Notes: generated from the sequence alone by a model not told the origin. A stretch of DNA of 64,000 nt from Cryobacterium tagatosivorans (GCF_004402215.1 NZ_SOEZ01000024.1:35550-99549); one strand, 5' to 3'. Counted from the stretch's first letter, positions 8,590-16,475 are shown. Program-made: numbers and translations.

Positions 8590-8668
8590 CTTGTCAACAA
8601 GCCTGTTTCGCATCCGGTCCTTCGCTTCTTCGAAGCTTGGTCCCGTGCGAAACAGCCTAGTTGACAAG
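8590..8668. repeat. Long inverted repeat, candidate oriT
   Basis: Two 23-base arms (8590-8612 and 8646-8668) are reverse complements except for two adjacent-region differences (AAGC in one arm against TAGG in the other). Each carries the core CTTGTCAAC at its outer end and TGTTTCGCA at its inner end. The 33-base spacer contains a second palindrome, CTTCGAAG at 8628-8635, inside a GCTTC/GAAGC stem. It lies immediately upstream of mobC and the relaxase, the usual place of oriT in mobilizable elements. The nick site cannot be named from sequence alone. Confidence 0.6.
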
Positions 8669-8683
8669 ACACTGGCAAGCAAT

Positions 8684-8856
8684 CCGACCGAAATCATTCT
8701 CGCTGCGCTCGATGATTCGGTCGGACCGGACGCCCAATCTCGCTCCGCTCGATGGTCTCGTCCTTTGCATGCGGGGGCTCTGCCCCTCGACCTCGATCAA
8801 GGCGGGCTCTGCCCCCTCGATACTCCTCCCGCTCGGGAGGGCGATGCCCTCCCGAG
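8684..8856. repeat. Cluster of short inverted repeats
   Basis: Four hairpins in a row in non-coding DNA. The first pairs CCGACCGAAATCAT (8684 on) with ATGATTCGGTCGG (8712-8724) around a CTCGCTGCGCTCG loop. The second and third are near-identical GGGCTCTGCCCC stems at about 8774 and 8804, each followed by TCGA. The fourth is a perfect 11-base stem, CTCGGGAGGGC (8832-8842) with GCCCTCCCGAG (8846-8856), around GAT. Together with 8590-8668 this makes about 270 bases of nearly continuous secondary structure, as expected of a single-strand transfer or replication start region. Confidence 0.6.
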
Positions 8857-8876
8857 ACTCTCTCCCTGGCACGACA

Positions 8877-8912
8877 AAGCCCCGCACACACCCGAACGGT
8901 GATGCGAGGCTT
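8877..8912 (-). terminator. Probable terminator after the 91-aa gene
   Basis: On the minus strand AAGCCTCGCA pairs imperfectly with TGCGGGGCTT, closing on a loop of 16 bases, and is followed by TGTCGT. It lies 20 bases beyond the stop of the gene at 8933-9208. The T-run is poor, so efficiency is uncertain. Confidence 0.45.
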
Positions 8913-8932
8913 GGTCGTGGCGTACTCAGCCT

Positions 8933-9208
8933 CTACAGGCCGAGCTTGGCTCGGAGCGTCACGAGCCGCTTGCTCTCGCTCATGTCGTCCGCGACGGCCT
9001 CGACGCTGTACTTCGCGTACAGGTCATCGACCAGCTCCATGCGCTGCCGATCGCGGTTCGCGATCACCTTCGCGCGGAGTACACCCATACGCTTTTCGGC
9101 GTCGGCGAAGAGCTGTTCATCGGTCTTCGGTGCTTTGCGCCTCGGCTCGACCCGCGTTGCCCAGGGGCCTGTCTGCGCCGCGGTGGCGGTGCTATGTAAA
9201 TCACTCAT
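8933..9208 (-). CDS. Small hypothetical protein (91 aa)
   Basis: A short basic, helical protein: KTDEQLFADAEKRMGVLRAK followed by a run of charged residues and VTLRAKLGL at the end. It has no membrane segment and no motif I can name. Its place between the replication genes and mobC, and its high charge, would suit a DNA-binding relaxosome or copy-control protein, but this is only positional inference. A stem-loop (9247-9265) lies upstream and a likely terminator (8877-8912) downstream. Confidence 0.55.
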   Translation of the reverse strand: MSDLHSTATAAQTGPWATRVEPRRKAPKTDEQLFADAEKRMGVLRAKVIANRDRQRMELVDDLYAKYSVEAVADDMSESKRLVTLRAKLGL

Positions 9209-9246
9209 GAGGGTTCCGTTTCATTGTTCGTTCGTTGTCGTTTGTC

Positions 9247-9265
9247 AGCCCCTCCCAGAGGGGCT
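9247..9265. promoter_or_regulatory. Perfect 8-bp stem-loop
   Basis: AGCCCCTC, a CCA loop and GAGGGGCT. It lies between the decayed polymerase copy and the 91-residue gene on the minus strand. There is no T-run on either side, so it looks like an mRNA structure or protein site more than a terminator. Confidence 0.4.
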
Positions 9266-9307
9266 CGGTCTATGGTGTGCGGGGTCGAGGTGCGGAGCCG
9301 GTGGCCC

Positions 9308-9739
9308 TCACGCTGCGCTCCTGGTCTCGTTCTTATCGATGTGCCACGTGCAGTGTTCGTCAAGGCAGGACGGCTGCTCACGGTGGTCGCGCGCGACCTC
9401 GGGCCACGCTGCCTTCTCGCTTCGGTAGCAGTCTGCCCAGTCACGACCGCGCTCGGATTTGGCGGCGAGAACCTGGACGGCAACATCCGCATCGTGCATT
9501 GCGAAGGAGAACTGCAGAGCCTTCAGCGCCGCGGTCCCGGCCTCCTCAGGACGGTCCGTCGGGACCGACAAGACGATCTCGTCGTGCACGATTGCCCGTA
9601 AGCACGGCACGTGTGACTGTCCTTGCCGGTCCCGAAAGCCGAGACGAGCGTGGGGTCCTGACGGTGTGCGGCGATCGCCAGTGCATAGACCTGGCCGGGG
9701 TCGACCGCCACGAGCACCCGCTTCGTCCTTGGTCACGCC
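9308..9739 (-). pseudogene. Decayed family A DNA polymerase (second copy)
   Basis: Minus-strand remnant of a gene like the polymerase at 10661-12511. One frame keeps palm motif A: VLVAVDPGQVYALAIAAHRQ, matching VLIGADLSQIDARAMAMHCQ. After an internal deletion another frame resumes at motif C: LRAIVHDEIVLSVP, continuing to RGRDWADCYRSEKAAWPEVA, which mirrors RGHDWADCYRSEKKGWPEVA of the intact copy. Motif B and everything upstream of motif A are missing. The motif C frame is open for 142 codons, so a short C-terminal fragment could still be made, but it could not be a polymerase. Confidence 0.78.
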
Positions 9740-9776
9740 AGTTCTCCGTCTCGTGTTCCAGCAGTTCGGAAACTAC

Positions 9777-10664
9777 TCACCCGTTGGCGCGCAACATGTC
9801 AGGAGCCTGCTTGCGCGCATCCGCGAGACGACGCAACACGGTCCGGTCGGTCAGGGGCTTTCCTGACTCCTCGAACTGCTGCGCCAGAGTTTCCTTTGTC
9901 ACGTCGTGCCCTGTCGTGGCGCGCGACACGATCCAATTGACCTGTCCTGCCCGGTCATTCGGGATTGACTCAACTGCGTGCAAGCGCGTCACCTGATCCA
10001 CAGGCGTGACAAGCTCTGGCGCACGAGTGGCCGGCGCGACAGTGACCGCGTCAGGCGTGACAGTGACCGCGTCAGGCGCGACAACCTCTGCCATGCCCGT
10101 ATCGAGGACGGTGACCGCAGCGACAGTGTCCACGACCGCCGTGTCATCCACCACTGTCAAGCTGACAGGCACAGATGTCATTGGCACGACAGCGTCCCCG
10201 GTAGACACTAGCTCTGCGGCAGGCTCTTCTGCCGGTGTCAGAAGGCGCACGAGCATCTCGCTGGAGAGCAATAGCCCAACCGGCGGGATTGCACCTACGA
10301 AGATCGCGAACGCCATCGAGATGCCCTGGGCCTGGTCGTACACGGCTGCTGTGTGCACACCATTTCCAACCACCGACACGGTGGCGAATCCCGACAATGT
10401 GACCCATGGCCACGCTGTCGCACGGCGTGAACGACCGCGCCACGCGAAGATCACGAGCATCGCAGTGACGATGCTGCCATCCACGATCAACGGCCACGCC
10501 CACGCAATATCGGCTGGAACGCCTGAGCGGAACGCGAGGTCACGCAACACCTCAAACGACAGGACGAAGGCGAGCATGGAAATACCGGCCACCAAAACCG
10601 TGGCCACAGCGGTCAGCCAACGGGAGACGCGAACCGGAGCTGATGCCCCTCTCGTTGTATTCAT
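9777..10664 (-). CDS. DUF2637 membrane protein with C-terminal HTH-like tail
   Basis: 295 residues. The first 150 contain four hydrophobic segments (beginning WLTAVATVLVAGISMLAFVL) with the FRSGVPADIAWAWPLIVDGS signature of DUF2637, a family common on actinobacterial plasmids and integrative elements and related to Spd spread proteins. A Val/Ala/Thr-rich linker follows, in which the DNA has a tandem repeat of about 21 bases (PDAVTV units). The last 60 residues (VTKETLAQQFEESGKPLTDR then a TVLRRLADARK helix) look like a DNA-binding helix-turn-helix. Its ATG overlaps the polymerase stop by four bases (ATGA), so it is in the replication operon. Likely role: membrane-linked regulator of transfer or maintenance. 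Confidence 0.75.
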   Translation of the reverse strand: MNTTRGASAPVRVSRWLTAVATVLVAGISMLAFVLSFEVLRDLAFRSGVPADIAWAWPLIVDGSIVTAMLVIFAWRGRSRRATAWPWVTLSGFATVSVVGNGVHTAAVYDQAQGISMAFAIFVGAIPPVGLLLSSEMLVRLLTPAEEPAAELVSTGDAVVPMTSVPVSLTVVDDTAVVDTVAAVTVLDTGMAEVVAPDAVTVTPDAVTVAPATRAPELVTPVDQVTRLHAVESIPNDRAGQVNWIVSRATTGHDVTKETLAQQFEESGKPLTDRTVLRRLADARKQAPDMLRANG

Positions 10665-12511
10665 GCTGCTCTTCCTTCCTGGCTTAGGTTGTCAGTGGTG
10701 TGCCACGTGCAGCCCACATAGGTGCACGTCATAAGTTCTCGATGGTCGCGGGCGACTTCGGGCCATCCCTTCTTCTCGCTGCGGTAGCAATCAGCCCAGT
10801 CGTGCCCTCGATCAGACCTGTCGGCCAGAACAAGAACCGAGGCCGCATCCGGCGCGATCCGATAGGCGAATTGAAGTGCGTCCAGCACAGCCGCCTCCGC
10901 CTCATCGGCACGGTGCTCAGGGACGGAGAGCACAATCTCGTCGTGGACGATGGCCCGCAAGCCTGGCAACAACCACTCAGGCAGGCGCAAAACGCCCTCC
11001 ATCATCAGATCGCGTGCTGTGCCCTGCCCGATGTGCGCAGGCGCCTGGGTGTATTCCTTGCCCGGCTGAACCCGCATCCGGCGACCAAACGCATTGGCGA
11101 TTACCTGACGGGAGGCATCAGCGCGTATCCACTTCTTGAACGCAGCCAAGCCTGGAAACTTCAGCTCCAGCGTCGCGAGTTGCCTCTCAGCGTCGGCAAG
11201 GCTGTATCCGGCACTGGCCGCCAGCGCCGCTGGCCCCATGCCATAGGTTGTTGCGTGCGTGATCGCCTTGGCGTCACCGCGCCGAGGGTGATGGCCGGCG
11301 CCACGGACCCAACCGTCTTCACCGAATACCGCCGCTGCCATCTCGTCGTGCATGTCCTTGCCCGGCGCGAGCGCCGCGATGTAGTTCTCGTCCTGGCAGT
11401 GCATCGCCATTGCACGAGCATCGATCTGCGACAGATCCGCACCGATGAGCACGTGCCCGACGTCGGGCAAGAGCATCGCTCGCTCGCAGATGTTGCCACG
11501 ATCACGCTTGCCCATGACCGACAGTCCGGGGTCGGTAATGCTGATCCGTCCCGTGGCCTGTACCGCCGCAACACCGGGGTGCACACGCCCGTCTGAGCTT
11601 GAGTTCTCCAACAGCGTCTGTGCCATCGACCGCTCCCCGTTGAAAGTTCGCAGTGTCTGGCAGAGCTCCACCAAGCCCACGTTTTCCGGGTGCTGGGTCT
11701 CAAGCTGGGTTAGCGCCTCCTTACCCGTCGCCAGCGCACCCGTTGGTGTCCGAGGTGGCGTGACGCCGAGGTCGATGAACGCCTTCTCAAGAGCCAAGAT
11801 GCCAGCCGTCGTCGTGTGCGGCTTTTTGCCCGCCAGCGGCAGACCGTGCACGGTATACAACCGCTTCTTCAGAGTCTCAACACGAGCAGCTCGCTCGGCG
11901 ATCAATCGCTGCACAAGATCCAGGTCAACACGGAAACCGTGCTTCGCAATGTGACCCAGTCTCCACATCACTTGGTGTTCTCGCCGCAGATAGTCATCGA
12001 CAACCAAGAGTTTGGACAGCTCGCGCACTAGCTCAACGTCCTGCACGAGGTACCGCACGTAGTCCGGATGATCCACGGGGATCTTGTCGTACCCCTCGAA
12101 CTCACAGGCTAGTGTCTTGAGCGCGGAGCCGCAGTCTCCCGCGGGCTTCCCGCCAAGTTCCAAGCGCTTGGCAAGGGCATCCAAGCTGTACCGGCGCGCG
12201 TCAACCTTCCCCGAAAGCGGTGGATCGTTTTGTCGGGCAGCCAGCAGTGTGTCCATCACCCGGTCCTCGCGCACTAGACGCGCCAGGTCGAGGCCGTAGT
12301 AAAGCTCCAAAGCGGGTAGATCGAACCCGAGCACGTTGTGCCCGACGACGAGGTCGGCCTTCTCGATCATCTCGACCACCATTGTGATGTCCGTGGTCGT
12401 GACCACTGGGGAATCGCCAACGGCGAAGCCGGCGAGCCGAACGAAGCCGGGGCCGTAGTCCCACAGCCGATCTGCGTCGGCGGTTGCAAGGTCCAAGTGA
12501 AGGGTGCTCAC
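10661..12511 (-). CDS. Family A DNA polymerase with exonuclease-like domain
   Basis: 616 residues. N-terminal 3'-5' exonuclease-like fold: HLDLATADADRLW at the start, ADLVVGHNVLGFDLPAL and YLVQDVELVREL. In the first of these the acidic DxE pair expected in active proofreaders reads D7-L8-A9, so activity is doubtful. The polymerase half is complete: motif A VLIGADLSQIDARA (about residue 355), motif B RRGDAKAITHATTYGMGP, motif C IVHDEIVLS (about 522). Phage and plasmid polymerases of this size, without a 5' nuclease domain, replicate the mobile element itself. It overlaps the primase-helicase upstream and the DUF2637 gene downstream by four bases each, so the three are one translationally coupled operon. 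Confidence 0.92.
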   Translation of the reverse strand: MSTLHLDLATADADRLWDYGPGFVRLAGFAVGDSPVVTTTDITMVVEMIEKADLVVGHNVLGFDLPALELYYGLDLARLVREDRVMDTLLAARQNDPPLSGKVDARRYSLDALAKRLELGGKPAGDCGSALKTLACEFEGYDKIPVDHPDYVRYLVQDVELVRELSKLLVVDDYLRREHQVMWRLGHIAKHGFRVDLDLVQRLIAERAARVETLKKRLYTVHGLPLAGKKPHTTTAGILALEKAFIDLGVTPPRTPTGALATGKEALTQLETQHPENVGLVELCQTLRTFNGERSMAQTLLENSSSDGRVHPGVAAVQATGRISITDPGLSVMGKRDRGNICERAMLLPDVGHVLIGADLSQIDARAMAMHCQDENYIAALAPGKDMHDEMAAAVFGEDGWVRGAGHHPRRGDAKAITHATTYGMGPAALAASAGYSLADAERQLATLELKFPGLAAFKKWIRADASRQVIANAFGRRMRVQPGKEYTQAPAHIGQGTARDLMMEGVLRLPEWLLPGLRAIVHDEIVLSVPEHRADEAEAAVLDALQFAYRIAPDAASVLVLADRSDRGHDWADCYRSEKKGWPEVARDHRELMTCTYVGCTWHTTDNLSQEGRAA

Positions 12512-15171
12512 GACGCGTCACCGCCAAGCTCTGCGATAGTCTTCCCGCTCATCGGAGGCATCGCCCGAGCGACCCGCTGCGTGAAGCCCTTGCGACCCGT
12601 GAACTCGATGAGCTCGCCGGGCGCAGCGCCGGCGGCAGGACGCGGGCCTGCCGGTGTAGGGGCCGGAGCGGGAGCCGGGGCAGGGGCCGGGGCAGGGGCC
12701 GGGGCAGGGGCCGGGGGAGAAGATGGGGTAGGTAGCGGGGTGACACCGGCGGGAAGCTGTTCGATGACGTACGCCTTACCCCCCGCATGTAGCTTCCCGT
12801 CCTCGCGGATGCGGATTCCTTCATACCAGCGAGGGTGCTGGCCGTAATACATAGAGAGCTTGCGTGCATCCAGTTCATCCCACGCCTTGCCGTACGGCGG
12901 GGATGCATCCGGGTCGGCCTTCGCCTGAGCGAGCACCTCGGAAGCGCCGAATCGTGTGCCGACGGGGAACCGGCCCGCGACCCACACCCAGTGCTCACCG
13001 TTGTCCACGGCCTCGCTGTCGGCGGTCTCTCTGACCGTGAGCACGGTCGACAGGAAGCCGTTGATCCCGGCAAGATGCAGGATGCCGCCGACGACCCGCT
13101 GCCACTCCGTGAAGGACTTGAATCCGAACGGCTTCGGCGCTTCGGGTTGGTTTCTGGCGTACCAGGCCCGCACGAGTATCAGTACGGCGCGTAGGAGCTC
13201 TGCACGGTGCTCCGGCACCCACGAGTCCAGGTCGTGCCTGAAATTATCCCGCGTCTCGAGGTCGGTGCGGTCGGAGGCCAGGCGGCAGGTGTACACGCGG
13301 CGGATCATGTCGCCGGGGATCTGAACGTTGTTGCCGAGCCCGTACCAGCTCGCCATGTTCGGCAAGCTCAGGACCTCAGACGACCCGAGCTTGCGCCCCT
13401 CATATATCTCCGAGGTGAGCACAGCGCCCAATGAGTTCGAATCGAGACGTGATGTGCCGTCCTTATCCTGGACCTCGTCCAGATTGATCGTGTCTGCGCT
13501 GACCCGCAGCTTGGCGATGATTCGCTTGTCCATTTCCTCGTCCGACTTAGGCGTTGTCTGGATGGACGCGGGCACGCCAAACGCGACGCGGTGAATGACG
13601 TCGAGGCAGCCGCCTTTGCCGACACCGCGATGAATTCCGTCGAAGACGAGCATGGGCACCTTGCCCACGTTCGCCCGGATGACGGGTGTGATCAGGCCGG
13701 CGATGGCGTGCGTTTGATCCGCCTCAGACGCAAACGCCCACCCATCGCGCCCGCCCACACCATCCATCGCGAAAAGCTCGTCGCGGATGAGCGCCACCGC
13801 GGCAGCGATGTCCGCGTTGGTTGGATGCTCGGGCACGACGATGCCCTGGACATCGGGAGTCAAGTCTAGGAAGACGCCGTTTTCCGGGTTGTAGCCCGGG
13901 GTGGTGCTGACAGCGCCGTCGGTCAGGACGAGGGGGGAGCGAGTGATCCCAGACAGCCATGGCAACCGGTCGCTGTGGTCCGCGACTAGGTCGACCAGCG
14001 CGTCAGCCAGCCCGGCGGGCAGAATCGACCCGTTCGGCGTGGTGTACGGGTACACGACGTCAAGTAGCTCGCGACGCAGCGCACTCCGAGTGAGTGCGCT
14101 GGCCTTCAGCACGCCATTCTGATTCTTTCCGTCTCGGCTACGGCGCACGCGGACTAACTCGCCGTCGCGCTGGAACACCCGCACGCCGCCGCTGCGTTGG
14201 ATCAGTGTATCGAGCAGGTCCAGGGACACCTGCCGCATGTCTCGACTGACGTCAACGCCGACGCGGCCGTCGAATATGTTGCCGGTTGTTGCGAGGTCTG
14301 CGGTCTCGGTGGCTGCCTTGTCCCGGATCGCCTTGTGCATCTGGTCTCGTTGCCGCTGGGGCAGATCGGCAGGTCGCGACTTGGCGTTCGTAACCCAGGC
14401 TTGCATCAGCTCGTGACGGGCATCGTCACTGGACTGCCGGGCGAGCAGGTCGTCGAGCCCATCCTTGTTGGCTCCGGGCAGCCGAGCGAACTTGACGCTC
14501 GCAGCGCCGTACCCCTCGCATGCCTCGCCGAGCGCCGCAGCGCCGTCGTAGACGCGGATGTTCGTCTTCGCGTCCGCGTCGGGGATGATCACTACTGGGC
14601 ATCCCCGGACGACGGCCAGGAACGGCGTGGGGGAGCCGGACCCGTCAACGCCATCACCAGCGACTCGCCAAGCCCAGATGCCGGCAATGCGGTAGATCGA
14701 CCAGGTGTCAGGGGCCCAAGCGAGTGCAGCCAGAGCCTGCTTGACCCCCTCGACGATGAGGACGACCTCGGGGTCCTTCACGGCGCGAAGCTCCGGCAGT
14801 GTCGGAGGGTTGCTCTCCTTGCTAGGGGACACGTACTTGCGGAACAGCCCTTCGCGCGTGATCACGCTGTCTGGGGCCGGCTTTACCTGCCCGGTTTCGG
14901 ATCCGTCCGGGTGCGTCATCGGGAAAACAAGCGTCGGGAACACGCCGTCGCCACGATTGGCGATCCACTGTGCATACTTGGGCAGGTCATCGCGCACGTA
15001 GGCGCTGCGGACGCCTTGCTCGGCCGCCACGGACGCTGGGATCGCGCTGTTGCGAAGCTCCTGCGCGTGCTCCCGAGTCAGATTCAGGTAGTTGTCGAGG
15101 GGCGAGTCGACATCGGTGGCAGAGTCACCAAATCCGGCGCGATTCTCGTCGTTTCCGTCTACATTGGTCAT
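12508..15171 (-). CDS. Primase-helicase (DUF3854/TOPRIM-like plus ATPase)
   Basis: 887 residues from ATG 15171. The N-terminal third carries a TOPRIM-like core (VVLIVEGVKQALAALAW, then GCPVVIIPDADAK), typical of DUF3854 primases of plasmids and integrative elements. The central region is ATPase-like: a P-loop variant GIHRGVGKG, a Walker B strand TINLDEVQD, and an NNVQIPGDMIRRVYTCRL sensor region. Near the C-terminus a Pro-Ala repeat of more than 20 residues is encoded by a 12-base tandem repeat (about 12660-12725). It should prime and unwind the element's DNA for the polymerase encoded next. The iteron array 250-550 bases upstream is the likely site of action. Confidence 0.85.
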   Translation of the reverse strand: MTNVDGNDENRAGFGDSATDVDSPLDNYLNLTREHAQELRNSAIPASVAAEQGVRSAYVRDDLPKYAQWIANRGDGVFPTLVFPMTHPDGSETGQVKPAPDSVITREGLFRKYVSPSKESNPPTLPELRAVKDPEVVLIVEGVKQALAALAWAPDTWSIYRIAGIWAWRVAGDGVDGSGSPTPFLAVVRGCPVVIIPDADAKTNIRVYDGAAALGEACEGYGAASVKFARLPGANKDGLDDLLARQSSDDARHELMQAWVTNAKSRPADLPQRQRDQMHKAIRDKAATETADLATTGNIFDGRVGVDVSRDMRQVSLDLLDTLIQRSGGVRVFQRDGELVRVRRSRDGKNQNGVLKASALTRSALRRELLDVVYPYTTPNGSILPAGLADALVDLVADHSDRLPWLSGITRSPLVLTDGAVSTTPGYNPENGVFLDLTPDVQGIVVPEHPTNADIAAAVALIRDELFAMDGVGGRDGWAFASEADQTHAIAGLITPVIRANVGKVPMLVFDGIHRGVGKGGCLDVIHRVAFGVPASIQTTPKSDEEMDKRIIAKLRVSADTINLDEVQDKDGTSRLDSNSLGAVLTSEIYEGRKLGSSEVLSLPNMASWYGLGNNVQIPGDMIRRVYTCRLASDRTDLETRDNFRHDLDSWVPEHRAELLRAVLILVRAWYARNQPEAPKPFGFKSFTEWQRVVGGILHLAGINGFLSTVLTVRETADSEAVDNGEHWVWVAGRFPVGTRFGASEVLAQAKADPDASPPYGKAWDELDARKLSMYYGQHPRWYEGIRIREDGKLHAGGKAYVIEQLPAGVTPLPTPSSPPAPAPAPAPAPAPAPAPAPTPAGPRPAAGAAPGELIEFTGRKGFTQRVARAMPPMSGKTIAELGGDAS

Positions 15172-15191
15172 TAAGGACGTCTTTCCTTCAT

Positions 15192-15222
15192 GGCCCCGAG
15201 CAGTTCCAGCTGCTGCGGGGCC
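15192..15222 (-). promoter_or_regulatory. Stem-loop in the leader of the primase operon
   Basis: In the mRNA sense, GGCCCCG with CAG repeats pairs with CTGCTCGGGGCC around CTGGAA. It ends about 20 bases before the primase start and just before its GAAGGAAAG ribosome site. There is no following T-run, so it is not an intrinsic terminator. It could mask translation or be a protein-binding site. Confidence 0.45.
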
Positions 15223-15971
15223 CTACATGTGTTTAGGTAGTCGGCGCGTTACGGGACGTCAGAATGACGTCGGCGCGACGCGACATTTCAGTCGCAGCAA
15301 CTCGAGCGCAGAGCCCGGGGCAAGCTCAAGCACTGATAGATGGAAGCTCGCTGAGGCCCTTTGAATGGCGCGGTGGCCGCGCGAACGCATGCGAGCGCGC
15401 GAGGTAGACGCTCCAGAGGAGAGCGGGAGAGCACGGCCGGTGACCGCTCTCCGTTTTGCTCTCCGAGTGTTGCCCCTTAGCAGCGGCCTTTTCCACGTTG
15501 TGGGAGAGCAGGAGAGCAAGAAGGCGCTCCTCAGGCCATCACGTGTGTGCGTGTGCGTAACGCACGTACGGACGCACAGAAGCATGCACACACACTTCCC
15601 CGCGTAGAGATCTCCCTTTCCTGCTCTCCCGCTCTCCCAGGTGATGCACTTCCCAGTCGTGGTGCGCATCTCGGCGGAGAGCAAGGGTGATTCTGCTACT
15701 CTCCGCTTGCTCTCCCGCTCTCCGTTTGCTCGCACAGCGGAGCCCCGTTTCGCTCGCCGGCCACGCGCGACACCCGAGTGGCTGGGCGTTGTTGCCATGG
15801 TCGAGTCGATCCTCGAAATCGGAGACTGTCCGAGACCCCATCGGACTCGCGGAAGTGCGGAGTCGTCGTTCTGGTGTGTACCGGGATACTCGAATGGGCG
15901 GCTTGGCACGGGTGTGTGGGTCGTGGGGCCTCCACCGAGGCCTTGGCCTGTGGGCCGTCCGCCGATTGCGC
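15223..15971. other. Gene-free region around the iterons
   Basis: Apart from the iteron array and the GT/AC palindrome, this region holds a doubled GACGTC (about 15256-15276, with GTCGGCGCG nearby twice). I found no open frame with protein-like composition; the long frame here translates the repeats into low-complexity Arg/Ser/Thr peptides. The leftward promoter of the replication operon should lie in its left part. Confidence 0.5.
15418..15723. repeat. GGAGAGC iteron array, candidate replication origin
   Basis: Eleven exact copies of GGAGAGC (or its complement GCTCTCC) lie in 306 bases: plus orientation at 15418, 15426, 15503, 15511 and 15676; minus orientation at 15446, 15458, 15623, 15631, 15709 and 15717. 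Four times two copies form the 15-mer GGAGAGC-R-GGAGAGC (15418, 15503, and complemented at 15623 and 15709). Between the inner pairs (15540-15600) is an alternating GT/AC stretch with an imperfect palindrome. Paired direct repeats upstream of a primase-polymerase operon are typical of a replication initiator target. No convincing gene occupies 15223-15971. Confidence 0.75.
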
Positions 15972-16142
15972 TCACTTGTGACTACCGCCGCCCAAGAAGA
16001 GGCCGCGCAGTCGTAGCGACTGCTGGGAAGAGAGAGCAGGGGCAGAAGCGGCCTCAGCGCGCGCCCATGCGCGAATCGCCTCAAGTTCCGTCAGCGGCGG
16101 CGGCGGCGACGTCTCGGTTCGCTCAAGGACCGTGGCGGTCAT
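15972..16142 (-). CDS. Small protein (56 aa) coupled to excisionase-like gene
   Basis: ATG at 16142 overlaps the stop of the excisionase-like gene in an ATGA arrangement, the main evidence that it is real. The product begins MTATVLERTETSPPPPLTEL, continues with an Ala-rich helix (AIRAWARAEAASAP) and ends in basic LSSQQSLRLRGLFLGGG. Similar tiny proteins with a proline hinge and a terminal LRxLF-like helix are common beside excisionase genes in actinobacterial elements, without known function. It is the last gene before the iteron region and might be an adaptor or copy-control peptide. Confidence 0.55.
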   Translation of the reverse strand: MTATVLERTETSPPPPLTELEAIRAWARAEAASAPALSSQQSLRLRGLFLGGGSHK

Positions 16143-16363
16143 CGGGTGCCCCGCGAGGGGGCGACGAGCGCCTCCAGGTAGGCATCGAGGTCGGTAGGAA
16201 GGATCCGCCAGCGCCCGCCCACCTTGTAGGCAGGCAGCCGTCCGGTGCGGATATCGTCGCGAAGGACGAAGCTCGATCGCCCGCTTGTGTCCTCCGCCTG
16301 CGGTACGGTGAGCGCGCAACGCAGGTCGTCGTATGTGGGTGTCGATGCATCACTGGGTATCAC
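16139..16363 (-). CDS. Excisionase/AlpA-type helix-turn-helix protein
   Basis: 74 residues from GTG 16363, chosen because AGGAG lies six bases upstream. The core (SSFVLRDDIRTGRLPAYKVG then GRWRILPTDLDAYL) is the winged MerR-like fold of small excisionases: a short helix, then a wing ending in the W-R-I strand and a closing LDAYL helix. It may steer the serine recombinase toward excision, or regulate the replication operon. Because recombination directionality factors of serine integrases are diverse, the excision role is not certain. The gene is divergent from the one at 16532. Confidence 0.75.
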   Translation of the reverse strand: MIPSDASTPTYDDLRCALTVPQAEDTSGRSSFVLRDDIRTGRLPAYKVGGRWRILPTDLDAYLEALVAPSRGTR

Positions 16364-16475
16364 GGAACACTCCTAAGAAGGTCGTGTCCCGAAGAGGCCG
16401 CCGCAACGAGATTGAGTTTTTCCGGCCATGGATTGTATTTGTGAAGGCTCCGCCGGATCTTGCTTTTCTGTTATG

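Noticed and set aside
15418..15723. CRISPR array
   Set aside because: The repeats are only 7 or 15 bases, occur in both orientations, and spacers are irregular; no cas genes are present.
15259..15975. 238-codon open frame on the minus strand across the iteron region
   Set aside because: Its translation is low-complexity Arg/Ser/Thr peptide dictated by the DNA repeats, it has no ribosome site, and an origin-like array explains the region better.
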